NCBI RefSeq assembly: GCF_036250675.1 | Contig: NZ_CP109592.1 | Location: 1,798,001-1,862,000 of the forward strand | Direction: 5' to 3' | DNA: 64,000 bases | From: Streptomyces sp. NBC_01689 | GTDB taxonomy: Bacteria; Actinomycetota; Actinomycetes; Streptomycetales; Streptomycetaceae | Shown: positions 49,163 to 57,986 of the stretch, in pieces | How positions within the stretch are numbered: the first letter of the stretch is position 1 | Layout of the letters: the number at the start of each line of letters is the position of its first letter | Notes under the pieces: generated by a model | The model's database searches: none | What the model was told of the DNA's origin: nothing | Seen by the model: the letters and a program-made list of their open reading frames with translations, nothing else | Position numbers and translations under genes: made by a program

Positions 49163-49470
49163 CGCACACCGGGGGGCACGGGCGCGCTCGGCGCCCGTGC
49201 CCGCGCGGCGCGCGCCTCCGTGATGATCGCCTCCCCGGTGATCGCCCTACCCTCCAGCGCGCGCCGAGCGCGCCGTGCGGACGAGCACACCGCGCCGGCC
49301 GAGCCGAGCGGCGGACTGCTGAAAGACTCGCCGCTCAAATCGAAGACATATGTCAATCGAACATGCTGAAATTCACTCCAACGAGGGTAACTTGCAGTGC
49401 GGGGGCCGGAGTTGTGAGCCGCCCCCTGCCCTCACGGGCGGACCAGCGGCCGGTTGGAGGCGATGTCGTC

Positions 49471-49851
49471 GTGAACCACGCCCCCGCGCCGCCGCACCGG
49501 AATCTGCGCGTCCACCAGGACCGCGGCCATACCGTGCTGGAGCTGCACGGGGAGATCGACATCCTCACCGCTCTGGCGATCGCCCCGTATCTGGACTCGG
49601 CCACCCGCCCGCCCGAGCCGCGGGTCGTGATCGATCTGCGGCCCGTCGAGTTCTTCGACTGTTCGGGGCTGCGTCTGCTGTACCGGGCGAGAAGCCGGGT
49701 CCTCGCCCGGGGCGGAAGCCTGCACCTCGTCTGCGACCGTCCGCTGACCCTGCGCATGCTGACGGTGACCGGCCTGGATAGCGTCCTGCCGCCCTCGGCG
49801 ACCCTCGACGAGGTCCTGGAGCAGCCGGAGACGGCGCCCGGCACCCTGTGA
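49471..49851 (+). CDS. STAS-domain anti-sigma factor antagonist
   Basis: A 126-aa SpoIIAA/BldG-like STAS protein. HTVLELHGEIDILTALAIAPYLD and RVVIDLRPVEFFDCSGLRLLYRAR form the core; the Ser in FFDCSGL is the expected phosphorylation site. VCDRPLTLRMLTVTGLDSVL completes it. GTG 49471 (GGAGG 10 bases upstream) is preferred to upstream in-frame starts. No cognate anti-sigma kinase is adjacent; the SpoIIE-type phosphatase at 31897 could in principle act on such a protein. Confidence 0.85.
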   Translation: MNHAPAPPHRNLRVHQDRGHTVLELHGEIDILTALAIAPYLDSATRPPEPRVVIDLRPVEFFDCSGLRLLYRARSRVLARGGSLHLVCDRPLTLRMLTVTGLDSVLPPSATLDEVLEQPETAPGTL

Positions 49852-49983
49852 CGACGGCCCGGCCGGGCCTCGCGGCGCGTGCGACATCGGACCCCCGGAT
49901 CCGTCCATCGCCGGCTGACGGTACGCAACGCTCAGGCGCGACCTGGCCCGGGACCGACGTCCCGTCATCCGCGGGAGAGCGGA

Positions 49984-50005
49984 AGGTATGACGCGCGTCA
50001 TACCT
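49984..50005. promoter_or_regulatory. 22-bp perfect palindrome
   Basis: AGGTATGACGC is followed immediately by its exact reverse complement, about 130 bases after the STAS gene. The TATGACG/CGTCATA core resembles GntR- or TetR-type operators. It may act on a promoter for the small ORF at 50190. Confidence 0.55.
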
Positions 50006-50030
50006 GACAGCCCTCCACGCCGGGGGACCC

Positions 50031-50056
50031 CTAGGTACTATCAAAGCCGTACCTAG
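50031..50056. promoter_or_regulatory. CTAGGTAC inverted repeat
   Basis: CTAGGTAC (50031-50038) and GTACCTAG (50049-50056) are exact inverted repeats with a 10-bp spacer, one and a half helical turns after the 22-bp palindrome. The two together suggest a regulated promoter reading rightward. Confidence 0.5.
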
Positions 50057-50189
50057 AGCGGAAGGTTCCGTACCGGTTTCTGCCGGACGGGCCGCAGCTC
50101 GGTCGCCCGTCACGGCCCACACGCCTGCCCGGCACCGCGACGGCGACGAACCCACGCCCCCCGGCGGAACGACACCGAAGGACGCCTCC

Positions 50190-50363
50190 ATGCCGATCAC
50201 CTGCACGATGGTTCCCGCCGCCCGGCTGCGTCGGATCCGCCTCCCCGGCACCGTGTCCGCCCTGCGCGCCGCCTCCCCCGCGACACGGAGCGACCGGCCG
50301 GCACCCCAGGCCCCCCGCACCTGTCCGCAGACCTCGGCCGCGACCCAGGACTCCTCCCTCTAG
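50190..50363 (+). CDS. Possible 57-aa small protein
   Basis: ATG 50190 with GAAGGA 7 bases upstream opens a 57-codon frame ending TAG 50361-50363. The product is MPITCTMVPAARLRRIRLPG... with a Thr/Ser/Pro-rich end; it contains two Cys and no recognisable domain. Its position about 135 bases downstream of two adjacent palindromes supports a regulated small gene, but coding status is unproven. Confidence 0.35.
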   Translation: MPITCTMVPAARLRRIRLPGTVSALRAASPATRSDRPAPQAPRTCPQTSAATQDSSL

Positions 50364-50926
50364 CTGGGCAGCGATCCGGGCGGCCGGAGCGCCGAGCGAG
50401 TCCCCGACCCGGTCCGACCGCCCCGGCCGCACCGAAAGGGGTTCCGCACGGCACCACCTGACGAGCCGTCAGTTCTGTTGGTTCCGGTCGACCTTCCCTG
50501 CGGACCCCGCGGAGCACCGCTGCCGCGAGCGTCCGGAAGCCCGTTCCGCAGCGCCGGGCCGTGACGCCGCGACTACAATGTGAGGGGTGTCGCCGACACC
50601 ACCGAAGGTGACCGAGGACGCGGTCCCGTCAGGGATTTCCTGCCGCCCTGGACGGCGCGCGCGACGCCTGCCCCCGGCCTCGGCGAGCGCGGCCCCATCG
50701 CCGCCGCTCCCGCCGGGTCGCGCGACACGCAGCGCCTCTCGCGGGCGCTCGCCACGAGGGACGCATCGCGAGCCGCGCGTCACGACCCGACGGCGGCGCG
50801 TCCGCCGCCCCGCTCCCGCGTCACCCCGGACGCCATGAGCCGGCCGACAGCGGCCGCGGGTGCACCCCGCACCCGCGGCCCGCGGGGCACCCGGCCGGTC
50901 CGGCCGCTACGGAGGAGCTGAGGATC
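50364..50926. other. Intergenic stretch, no gene supported
   Basis: Only low-complexity Arg/Pro frames. A TACAAT hexamer at about 50573 is a good isolated -10 sequence without a matching -35. The SDR gene begins at 50927. Confidence 0.35.
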
Positions 50927-51661
50927 ATGGAGTTTTCCGGACGTACGGCCCTCGTCACCGGAGCCACCGCGGGCATCGGCCGTGCCGTGGCCGCGCAACT
51001 GGCACGAGAGGGCGCCGATGTCGTCGTCCACGGCAGGGACACCGCACGCGGCGACGAGGTGGTCACGGAGATCACCGCGGCCGGCGGCACCGCACGCTTC
51101 GTCCAGGCCGACCTCGGCGACCCGCGGGACGCACAGCGCCTGACCGAGGAGGCGGGTGATGTCGACGTCCTCGTCAACAACGCCGGCGTCTACAGGTTCC
51201 ACTCGACCCCCGAGATGACCACCGACCTCTTCGACCTCCAGATGAACCTCAACACCAGGGCCCCCTACCTCCTGGTGCGGGAACTGGCACCCCGGATGGC
51301 CGCCCGCGGCCACGGCTCCATCGTGAACATCAGCAGCGTCGCCGCGACCCTCGCCACCACCGGCACCGGCATCTACGCCGCCTCCAAGGCCGCACTGGAG
51401 CAGCTGACGCGCATCTGGGCGACCGAGTACGCGCGGGAGGGCGTCCGGGTCAACACCGTCGCCCCCGGCCCGATCCGTACCCCGGGGATGGCTGAGCACG
51501 AGGCCATGCTCAAGGCCGTCGCCGACGGCATGACCGCGATGGGCCGCGTCGGCGAGCCCGAGGAGGTCGCCGAGGCGGTCACCTTCCTCGCCTCCGACCG
51601 GGCCGGCTACATCACCGGCGCCCTCCTCGAAGTCGGCGGCGGCCGCCCCGCCCTCATCTGA
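50927..51661 (+). CDS. Short-chain dehydrogenase/reductase (SDR)
   Basis: A 244-aa classical SDR: TALVTGATAGIGRAVA (TGxxxGIG), VDVLVNNAGVY (NNAG), GSIVNISSVAAT (catalytic Ser), IYAASKAAL (YxxxK), NTVAPGPIRTPG, and EVAEAVTFLASDRAGYITGALLEVGGG. ATG 50927 follows GGAGGAGCTGAGGA. An ArsR-type regulator gene follows downstream with a palindrome before it. Typical 3-oxoacyl-reductase-like SDR of unknown substrate. Confidence 0.92.
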   Translation: MEFSGRTALVTGATAGIGRAVAAQLAREGADVVVHGRDTARGDEVVTEITAAGGTARFVQADLGDPRDAQRLTEEAGDVDVLVNNAGVYRFHSTPEMTTDLFDLQMNLNTRAPYLLVRELAPRMAARGHGSIVNISSVAATLATTGTGIYAASKAALEQLTRIWATEYAREGVRVNTVAPGPIRTPGMAEHEAMLKAVADGMTAMGRVGEPEEVAEAVTFLASDRAGYITGALLEVGGGRPALI

Positions 51662-51762
51662 CCTCCGCCTCGCCCGTACGTCCCCGCACCCCCGTGCAGC
51701 CCCGTTCGTCCTCCACGCTCCGCCCGCTCCGATACGGCGGCGGCCCGGGCAAAAGCACCCAT

Positions 51763-51782
51763 GGTACGATTTTCTTCGTACC
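51763..51782. promoter_or_regulatory. Operator upstream of the ArsR-type gene
   Basis: GGTACGA-TTTTCT-TCGTACC is a perfect 7-bp inverted repeat, A/T-rich at its centre, 37 bases upstream of the ArsR-type ATG. Its position suggests autoregulation. Confidence 0.65.
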
Positions 51783-51819
51783 TTGATGGAATCGCGCCCC
51801 GCCGAAGGGAGGAGCCGCC

Positions 51820-52149
51820 ATGCCGGACCCGGAAGGCCACCCGACCCTCGAGGAGATGGAGATCGGAGCGGTGTTCGCCGCTCTCGCGGATCCCCAGCGG
51901 CGCAAGGTCGTCGAGGAACTCTGCTGCGAGAAGGACGGCGTCGAGCGGACGTGCGCGTCCTTCGGGCTGGACATCTCCAAGTCGACGCTGACCCATCACT
52001 TCCGCGTGCTGCGCGAGGCGGGCCTCCTCCGGCAGGTCAACTACGGCAACAGCCGCAAGGTGACCCTGCGCAGAGCGGAGCTGGAAAGCCGCTTCCCCGG
52101 CCTGCTGGACCTCGTCGACGCCCGGCAGAGCCCCGCCTCCGAGCGGTAG
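51820..52149 (+). CDS. ArsR-family HTH regulator
   Basis: A 109-aa winged-helix regulator: VFAALADPQRRKVVEELCCEKDGV, LDISKSTLTHHFRVLREAGLLRQVNYGNSRKVTLR. The recognition helix KSTLTHHFRVLREAGL is the ArsR signature. No Cys metal box (ELCVCDL) is present in the usual position, only ELCCEK, so metal sensing is unlikely. AAGGGAGGAG lies 8 bases before ATG 51820. It may control the preceding SDR gene; the palindrome is before its own start. Confidence 0.88.
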   Translation: MPDPEGHPTLEEMEIGAVFAALADPQRRKVVEELCCEKDGVERTCASFGLDISKSTLTHHFRVLREAGLLRQVNYGNSRKVTLRRAELESRFPGLLDLVDARQSPASER

Positions 52150-52587
52150 CCGCAACCACCCCTCACGACACGCGCACCCGGCGCGTCCCGTCAGGACGCC
52201 CCGCACCCCGCCACCGCTCGCCACACCCGGCGCACGTCCCGGCCCTCCTCCCCCCGCGTCACACCGCCGCCCGTCGCGGGCACCCCCCACCGCCCTCACC
52301 CCTCCGCCTGCCGCCGGCCACCGCATCTACCCCAGCAGCCGCCCCTGCCGGGGAATTCTCCTGAAATGTACGATGTTCTGGTCATCATTGAATGAGCGCC
52401 CGTAGGCGATGCCGGATGCCGGTGTCGAACGGCGCGGATGCGGCCGGGTGCCGTCGGTCCGCGTGCGCACGCGGACACGTGCACGCGGGTGACTTCGGAC
52501 GGACCGGCGCAGGGGTTCCCGGAAGAGCAATGAGACGGAGCGCTGTGCGGTGACGACAGCGCACAACGCAGAAGCGGTGCTACAGGA
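52150..52587. other. Intergenic stretch with promoter-like A/T-rich segment
   Basis: The first 200 bases are CACCC-rich and without a gene. From 52355 the DNA becomes A/T-richer and includes the palindrome TCATTGAATGA (52384-52394). This probably holds the promoter of the downstream DMT transporter. Confidence 0.35.
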
Positions 52588-53505
52588 ATGGCTCTGGCGA
52601 TCATCTTTGCCGTACTCGCCGCCGCCGGCAACGCGCTCGGCACGGTGCTGCAACGGCGAGCGGTACTGAACGTGCCCGACGCCCGGGCACAGGGACTGCT
52701 CCTCGTCCGGGACCTGCTGCGCAACCCCGCCTGGCTGACAGGGATCCTCGGAGTCGTCTTCGCCGCGCTCTTCCAGGCGCTCGCCCTGAGGTCAGGATCG
52801 CTGGCCACGGTGCAACCGATCTTCGTACTCGAACTTCCGCTGGCCCTCCTGATAGGCAGCGCCGTCTTCCGGATCCGCATGTCGCGCCGGGCCTGGGCGG
52901 GCGTCGCGTGCATCTTCGTCGGCCTGGCGGTCGGCCTCTTCGCCGCCGCGCCCTCCGGCGGGCGGTCCCAGGTGCCGGGGATGTGGTGGATACCCGCGCT
53001 CGCCGTCGTGGGCGCCGTGGCGACCGCGCTCGTGCTGACCGGTCTGCGGCGCCCCCACGGCCCCACACGCGCGGCCTGCCTGGCGGCCGCGGCGGCCGTC
53101 GGCAACGCGCTCACGGCCGCCCTGGTGAAGTCCGCCATGGACGTCATGTCGCGCGAGGGGGCGACGGGGTTCTTCCTCGCCTGGCAGACCTACGCCTTCG
53201 CCGTCGCCGGTTCGTCGTCCATCCTGCTGCTCGGCTACGCCATGCAGGGAGGTCCCCTCATCGCCTCGCAGCCCGCGCTCACCCTGGGTGACGCCGCGGT
53301 CGGCTTCTGCCTCGGGGGAACGCTCTACGCCGAGGCGCCGCGTCTCGGGCTGTGGCTCGTGCCCGCGCTCCTGGGAGCCGCCCTCGTCTTCTACGGAGTC
53401 TTCGCGCTGTCCCGTACCCGGTGTCTGGCCCGGTGCACCGCCGCCGGCACGGACGGGGAAGCGAGGTCGCCGCGGCGGGAGGGACGCGCCACCGCGGCGA
53501 TGTGA
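52588..53505 (+). CDS. DMT/EamA-type membrane transporter
   Basis: A 305-aa inner-membrane protein with about nine to ten helices: IIFAVLAAAGNALGTVLQRRAV, LTGILGVVFAALFQALALRSG, TVQPIFVLELPLALLIGSAVF, and a second half starting AACLAAAAAVGNALTAALVKSAMD with IASQPALTLGDAAVGFCLG. The duplicated EamA-like halves and the QP(I/A) motifs fit the DMT superfamily (DUF6691/Mg-transporter-like branch). ATG 52588. Substrate unknown. A short basic tail is cytoplasmic. Confidence 0.85.
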   Translation: MALAIIFAVLAAAGNALGTVLQRRAVLNVPDARAQGLLLVRDLLRNPAWLTGILGVVFAALFQALALRSGSLATVQPIFVLELPLALLIGSAVFRIRMSRRAWAGVACIFVGLAVGLFAAAPSGGRSQVPGMWWIPALAVVGAVATALVLTGLRRPHGPTRAACLAAAAAVGNALTAALVKSAMDVMSREGATGFFLAWQTYAFAVAGSSSILLLGYAMQGGPLIASQPALTLGDAAVGFCLGGTLYAEAPRLGLWLVPALLGAALVFYGVFALSRTRCLARCTAAGTDGEARSPRREGRATAAM

Positions 53506-53594
53506 CACGTCACCCGGGCACGGGAAGCGACCGCGCCCACGGCACGGGAGGGTGCCCGCACCGCCCTCGAGGAAGCCGGGAGGCCCGGCCCCGC

Positions 53595-54548
53595 CTATTC
53601 GCTCGGGGGCGCGTCGAACAGGGCGCTCACCGACTCACCGTTGTGGATGCGCCGCACGGCCTCCGCGAGCGCCGGGGCGATCGACAGGATGCTCAGCTTC
53701 TCGGTGTACTCCTCACGGGGCACGGGCACCGTGTTGGTGCACACGATCTCCAGGACGTCCTCCTGCTCGCTCAGGCGTTTGAGCGCGCCCGCCGCGAACA
53801 GGCCGTGCGTACAGGCGACCCGGATCGAGCGCGGCCCCAACTCACGCAGCCGCTCGAGCAGTTCGAGGACCGTGCTGCCCTTGGCGATCTCGTCGTCGAG
53901 CACGATCACATCACGCCCGGTGATCTCGCCGATGACGGAGCTGATGCTCACCCGGTCGTCGGCGAACCGCTGCTTGGCGCCGGCCGCCACCCGGGCTCCG
54001 ATCAGCCGCGCGAAGGCCGCCGCCTCCTTGGCGTTGCCCAGGTCGGGTGAGACCACCGTCGTACGGGAGAGGTCGTGCCTGCGGAAGTGGGCGGCCAGCT
54101 CACGCAGGGCGTGCAGATGGTCGACCGGCACCGAGAAGAACCCGTGGACCTGCGGGGCGTGCAGCGTCATCGCCAGCACCCGGCTCGCTCCGGCCGCCAC
54201 CAGCAGGTCGGCCACCAGCCGCCCGCCCATGGAGATCCGCGGCATGTCCTTCTTGTCCGAACGTGCGTACGAGTAGTGCGGCATGACCACCGTGATCCGC
54301 CCGGCCGACGCCCCCCGGGCCGCGTCGCACATCATCAGCAGCTCCACCAGGTGCTCCTGCACCGGGGTGACGAGCGGCTGGACCAGGAACACGTCACGCT
54401 CACGGCAGTTGGCCTGGAGCTGCACCTCCAGGCAGTCGTTGGCGAACCGGCTGACCCGGGTCGGACTGAGGGGCACACCGAGATGCGCGCAGACCTCCGC
54501 AGCCAGCTCGGGATGGGCACTACCGCTGAACACGGCGATGTCACGCAC
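53595..54548 (-). CDS. Ribose-phosphate pyrophosphokinase (Prs paralogue)
   Basis: A 317-aa PRPP synthase. FSGSAHPELAAEVCAHLGV, RDVFLVQPLVTPVQEHLVELLMMCDA (ATP/ribose-phosphate entry), MPHYSYARSDKKDMPR (flexible loop), HAPQVHGFFSVPVDHL and the PRPP-binding loop VIVLDDEIAKGSTVLE. The usual loop is VVDDxIDTGGT; Glu-Ile-Ala-Lys-Gly-Ser-Thr is a variant seen in secondary Streptomyces Prs proteins. GTG 54548 has GAGGAG 6 bases upstream. It likely supplies PRPP under special conditions; it is not the main housekeeping copy. Confidence 0.9.
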   Translation of the reverse strand: MRDIAVFSGSAHPELAAEVCAHLGVPLSPTRVSRFANDCLEVQLQANCRERDVFLVQPLVTPVQEHLVELLMMCDAARGASAGRITVVMPHYSYARSDKKDMPRISMGGRLVADLLVAAGASRVLAMTLHAPQVHGFFSVPVDHLHALRELAAHFRRHDLSRTTVVSPDLGNAKEAAAFARLIGARVAAGAKQRFADDRVSISSVIGEITGRDVIVLDDEIAKGSTVLELLERLRELGPRSIRVACTHGLFAAGALKRLSEQEDVLEIVCTNTVPVPREEYTEKLSILSIAPALAEAVRRIHNGESVSALFDAPPSE

Positions 54549-54793
54549 GACCGCTCCTCGCGAGATCGAACCGGGTGCGCCGCCGGTCGGCATGATCGAC
54601 CCCGGATGCGTGCTTCATCGTACTGGGAAGGGGCACCCCACCCCACCGGGGGAAATCCGGTTGCGCGAGGTCACCGTCCGCACGCCGTGATGACCCGGCC
54701 CGTCCTCTCATCCTCGGGAGAACGACATGCGCCGATTCCTCGGAACGTCTCAGTACCCCTGCCGGACGACCACTCCCGAGGACTCGACCACGC

Positions 54794-55050
54794 ATGCACA
54801 CCCTGGACATCGGCGTTCTGGCCCACGTCGACGCGGGTAGGACCGGCCTCACCGAACGGCTGCTGTTCGACGGCGACGCCCTGGACCGGCTCGGCAGCGT
54901 CGACGCGGGCGACACCCGCACCGACGACGGCGGGATCGAGCGCCGGCGCGGCATCACCATCCACTCGGCCGCCGCCTTCACCGCCGGGGGCGTCCAGGTC
55001 ACCTGATCGACACCCTCGGGCCCTCCGACTTCATCGCCGGTGTCTGGTGA
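54794..55050 (+). pseudogene. N-terminal remnant of a tetracycline ribosomal-protection-type GTPase (OtrA/TetM-like)
   Basis: ATG 54794 encodes [57 protein letters not shown], the start of TetM/OtrA-type elongation-factor-like proteins. A stop falls at 55004-55006. Shifting one base continues LIDT, then SDFIAGVW to another stop at 55048, matching the family LIDTPGHSDFIAEV region. The remaining about 550 residues are absent. The P-loop Lys-Thr/Ser (AGKTSL in the family) is AGRTGL here. A dead fragment. Confidence 0.85.
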
Positions 55051-55190
55051 CCGCGCCCGTCGGGCGATCGGCTCGCGGGGTCCGCGCCCGACCCGGACGG
55101 GTGTCCCATGCACGGACAGCGGGAGGCGAACGGAAGGGTCTAGCAACGGAATTGGCGGGCATCCGGGGAGCAGGAAGGAGGGCCGTCGAC

Positions 55191-55841
55191 ATGACGACGT
55201 CCATCAAACGCATGCCCGTGTGGGCCAAGGTGATCACCGCCGTGGTGCTGGTGCTCGTGGTGTTGTTCGCCGGGCTGCGGCTGGCCGTTCTCCCGGGGCT
55301 GCGCGACCTGTTCGGCACGGAGACGCACGACCGCTCCGGGCCGGCTCTTCTGCAGTCGATCCAGGACATGAGCCGCTACGACGCCGCCTCGGGCAACTTC
55401 CAGGTGGTGGTGGACCTGGAGAAGGACGCGAAGTTCCTGCCCGACGCCATCCGCGGCTCCCGCACGCTGTACGTGGGCGCCGGCACGGTCGACGCGTACG
55501 TCGACCTCGGCACCCTCGCGAAGAACGACGTGACGGTCAACTCGGACCGCACCTCGGCCACCCTGCGGCTGCCGCACGCGGTGCTCGGCAAACCCGCCCT
55601 GGATCCCGACCGTTCGTACGCCGTCTCCAAGCAGCGCGGTCTGCTGGACCGGCTCGGCGACTTCTTCTCCGACAACCCGAACAGCGAGGCCTCCGTGCAG
55701 AAACTCGCCGCGAAGCACATCGGCGACGCGGCCAAGGACAGTCGTCTGACCGCACGCGCCGAGCAGAACACCACCAGCATGCTCGACGGCCTGCTGCGCT
55801 CGCTCGGCTTCACCGACGTGACCGTCACCTACGGCACCTGA
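55191..55841 (+). CDS. DUF4230 protein
   Basis: A 216-aa membrane-anchored protein: one N-terminal helix (VITAVVLVLVVLFAGLRLAVLPG) and an extracytoplasmic DUF4230 domain (LLQSIQDMSRYDAASGNFQVVVDLEKDAKFLP, LYVGAGTVDAYVDLG, ATLRLPHAVLGKPALDPDRSYAVSKQRGLLDRLGDFF, LRSLGFTDVTVTY). AAGGAGG lies 6 bases before ATG 55191. The function of the family is unknown. A VanZ-like gene follows 73 bases later, probably in the same unit. Confidence 0.85.
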   Translation: MTTSIKRMPVWAKVITAVVLVLVVLFAGLRLAVLPGLRDLFGTETHDRSGPALLQSIQDMSRYDAASGNFQVVVDLEKDAKFLPDAIRGSRTLYVGAGTVDAYVDLGTLAKNDVTVNSDRTSATLRLPHAVLGKPALDPDRSYAVSKQRGLLDRLGDFFSDNPNSEASVQKLAAKHIGDAAKDSRLTARAEQNTTSMLDGLLRSLGFTDVTVTYGT

Positions 55842-55914
55842 CACGGGAGTGCTGGACAGCAATGCGGGTAACAGGCCTCGACCAGAGACATGTGGAAAAG
55901 ACCGGGAGGATCGA

Positions 55915-56589
55915 GTGATCCGTACGGCGTTGGGCACGCGTGCCGGGAAATCCGGGCGCCGGACAACCGTACCGTCGCAGGGCAAGGGAAAGGCGTCCGG
56001 ACAGGACAAGCGCAAGACATCGTCCGAGGGCAGGACCAAGATCCTCCGGGGCCGTTCGGGGAAACCTGCCCGGGACGCGCGCCCGGCACCCGCCAAGGAC
56101 CAGCGCAAATCGCTCCCGCTGCTGGTCCGGCTGCTGGTCATGCTGGTGGCCTTCGTGGCCATGGTGGGGTTCGCGGTCGTGCTGGCGCGGCTGACCCTGG
56201 AGCCGTCTCCCGCGTCGAAGGCGCTCATCCACACCAATCTGCACCCCGGCCGGTCGCTGCGCGCCTACCTCGACCAGCCGGCCCTGCGTGACGCCGTGAA
56301 GCAGATCGGCGGGAACATCCTGCTCGGCGTGCCCTTCGGTGTGCTCCTGCCGGTCCTGGTCCCCCGCACCCGCGGGATCCTGCGCGTGGTGGTGCTCACC
56401 GCCGCGGTGATGCTGCTCGTGGAGCTGGCCCAGGGTGCGTTCATCACCGGGCGCGCCTTCGACATCGACGACGTCATCCTCAACACCGGCGGCGCCCTGC
56501 TGGGTTATCTGCTGCTGGGGCGGCGGATGGGCCGGGCGGTGCACCCGCGCCGCCGCTTCCGCAACCGGCGCGACTCCCGGGAGGCCTGA
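55915..56589 (+). CDS. VanZ-family membrane protein
   Basis: A 224-aa protein with a basic, disordered N-terminal region of about 60 residues, then four helices: LLVRLLVMLVAFVAMVGFAVVLARLTLEP, DAVKQIGGNILLGVPFGVLLPVLVP (VanZ NxxLFxPfG-like motif), VVVLTAAVMLLVELAQGAFITGRAFDIDDVILNTGGALLGYLLL (family E..Q....R..D.DDV..N..G). GTG 55915 is preferred because GGGAGGA precedes it by 4 bases. VanZ-like proteins are membrane proteins with poorly defined roles, sometimes teicoplanin resistance. Confidence 0.85.
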   Translation: MIRTALGTRAGKSGRRTTVPSQGKGKASGQDKRKTSSEGRTKILRGRSGKPARDARPAPAKDQRKSLPLLVRLLVMLVAFVAMVGFAVVLARLTLEPSPASKALIHTNLHPGRSLRAYLDQPALRDAVKQIGGNILLGVPFGVLLPVLVPRTRGILRVVVLTAAVMLLVELAQGAFITGRAFDIDDVILNTGGALLGYLLLGRRMGRAVHPRRRFRNRRDSREA

Positions 56590-56622
56590 GCAGAACCCGA
56601 TGCGCTGGTCCGGACCAAAGTA

Positions 56623-56655
56623 TTGACACCCCCTTACCTCACTTCTTAAATCAAG
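56623..56655 (+). promoter_or_regulatory. Promoter and ROK-type operator of the GH16 gene
   Basis: TTGACA (56623-56628), 17 bases, TTAAAT (56646-56651): a consensus-grade sigma-70 promoter. Overlapping its -10, positions 56633-56655 (CTTACCTCAC...TCAAG) match 63850-63872 upstream of the gene divergent to the ROK regulator at 19 of 23 bases. A repressor bound there would cover the -10. Confidence 0.75.
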
Positions 56656-56724
56656 AGGCGAAGCACGCACCCCCCACCTCAGTCGGCGCCTCCTTCCCCG
56701 GGGCACCGTACGGAAGGGAGAGTC

Positions 56725-57960
56725 TTGAACTCCCCACGCCTGCTCCGCAGATGCCTCTTGGCCGTGCTGTCCGCAGCGCTCGTCACCGCGGCCGCTGTCG
56801 TTCCCGCCCAGGCGGGTCCCCCGACGGCGGCCGCGGCCGTGACCACCTTCTCCGACACCTTCGACGGTGCCTCGGGAGCCGGTGTCGACACCTCCAAATG
56901 GCAGGTCGAGACCGGCGACAACGTCAACAACCACGAGCGTCAGTACTACACGTCCGGCAACAGCAACGCGCAGCTGGACGGCCAGGGCCACCTGGTGATC
57001 ACCGCCCGTCGCGAGAACCCGGGCAACTATCAGTGCTGGTACGGGCGTTGCGAGTACACCTCGGCGCGGCTGAACACCTCCGGGAAGTTCACCGGCACCT
57101 ACGGCCATGTCGAGGCCCGGATGAAGATCCCGCGCGGGCAGGGCATGTGGCCCGCCTTCTGGATGCTCGGTACGCCGGTCAACTGGCCGGACTCGGGCGA
57201 GATCGACATCATGGAGAACGTCGGCTTCGAGCCCTCGACCGTGCACGGCACGATCCACGGGCCCGGATACTCGGGTTCCGGGGGCATCGGCGCCGGGTAC
57301 TCACTGCCGGGCGGCCAGGCGTTCGCGGACGCCTTCCACACCTTCGCCATCGACTGGGCCCCCGACTCGATCACCTGGTCGGTGGACGGCAACGTCTACC
57401 AGCGGCGCACGCCCGCCGATCTGGGCGGCAGGACCTGGGTGTTCAACAAACCCTTCTTCATGATCCTCAACCTCGCGGTCGGCGGCTACTGGCCGGGCGA
57501 CCCCGACGGCTCCACCTCCTTCCCGCAGCAGTTGGTGGTGGACGAGGTGAAGGTGACGACGGGCGACAGCTCGGGGTCCACCGGGCACCCGATCACCGGT
57601 CTGGCCGGCAAGTGCGCGGACGTGGCCGGGGCGAGCTCGGCCAACGGCACGCCCGTACAGCTCTACGACTGCAACGGCACCGCGGCCCAGCAGTGGACGG
57701 TCTCGTCCGACGGGACGATCCGTGCGCTGGGCAAGTGCCTCGACGTCACCGGGAACGGCACGGCGGACGGTTCGACCGTCCAGCTGTGGGACTGCACCGG
57801 CGGGCCCAACCAGAAGTGGGCCGTCAGCGGGGCCCGCGACATCGTGAACCCACAGGCGAACAAGTGCCTGGACGTGACGGGCAACAACTCGGCCAACGGC
57901 ACACGGCTGCAGATCTGGACGTGCTCGGGCGGCGCCAACCAGAAGTGGTCCGTGAGCTGA
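56725..57960 (+). CDS. Secreted GH16 beta-1,3-glucanase with CBM13 (ricin-type) domain
   Basis: A 411-aa exported enzyme starting at TTG 56725 (GGAAGGGAG 4 bases upstream). The signal peptide is about residues 1-30. The GH16 domain, about 38-275, has the catalytic GEIDIMENVG (two Glu) and WPAFWMLG, and HGTIHGPGYSG and DAFHTFAIDWAPDSITWSVDG confirm a laminarinase-like fold. A linker (GDSSGSTG) leads to a ricin-type beta-trefoil (about 285-411) with three QxW repeats (QQW, QKW, QKW). It degrades beta-1,3-glucans such as laminarin or fungal wall. Transcription is probably under ROK control. Terminator at 57987. Confidence 0.93.
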   Translation: MNSPRLLRRCLLAVLSAALVTAAAVVPAQAGPPTAAAAVTTFSDTFDGASGAGVDTSKWQVETGDNVNNHERQYYTSGNSNAQLDGQGHLVITARRENPGNYQCWYGRCEYTSARLNTSGKFTGTYGHVEARMKIPRGQGMWPAFWMLGTPVNWPDSGEIDIMENVGFEPSTVHGTIHGPGYSGSGGIGAGYSLPGGQAFADAFHTFAIDWAPDSITWSVDGNVYQRRTPADLGGRTWVFNKPFFMILNLAVGGYWPGDPDGSTSFPQQLVVDEVKVTTGDSSGSTGHPITGLAGKCADVAGASSANGTPVQLYDCNGTAAQQWTVSSDGTIRALGKCLDVTGNGTADGSTVQLWDCTGGPNQKWAVSGARDIVNPQANKCLDVTGNNSANGTRLQIWTCSGGANQKWSVS

Positions 57961-57986
57961 GATTCCACCTCGGGGGACGGGGGGAC

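Noticed and set aside
50573..50578. Isolated TACAAT -10 hexamer
   Set aside because: No reasonable -35 and no convincing reading frame downstream.
53501..53507. Another TGTCACA (minus strand) as an ECF41-type promoter
   Set aside because: No GTC at 15-17 bases, and it lies at the stop codon of the DMT transporter reading back into that gene.
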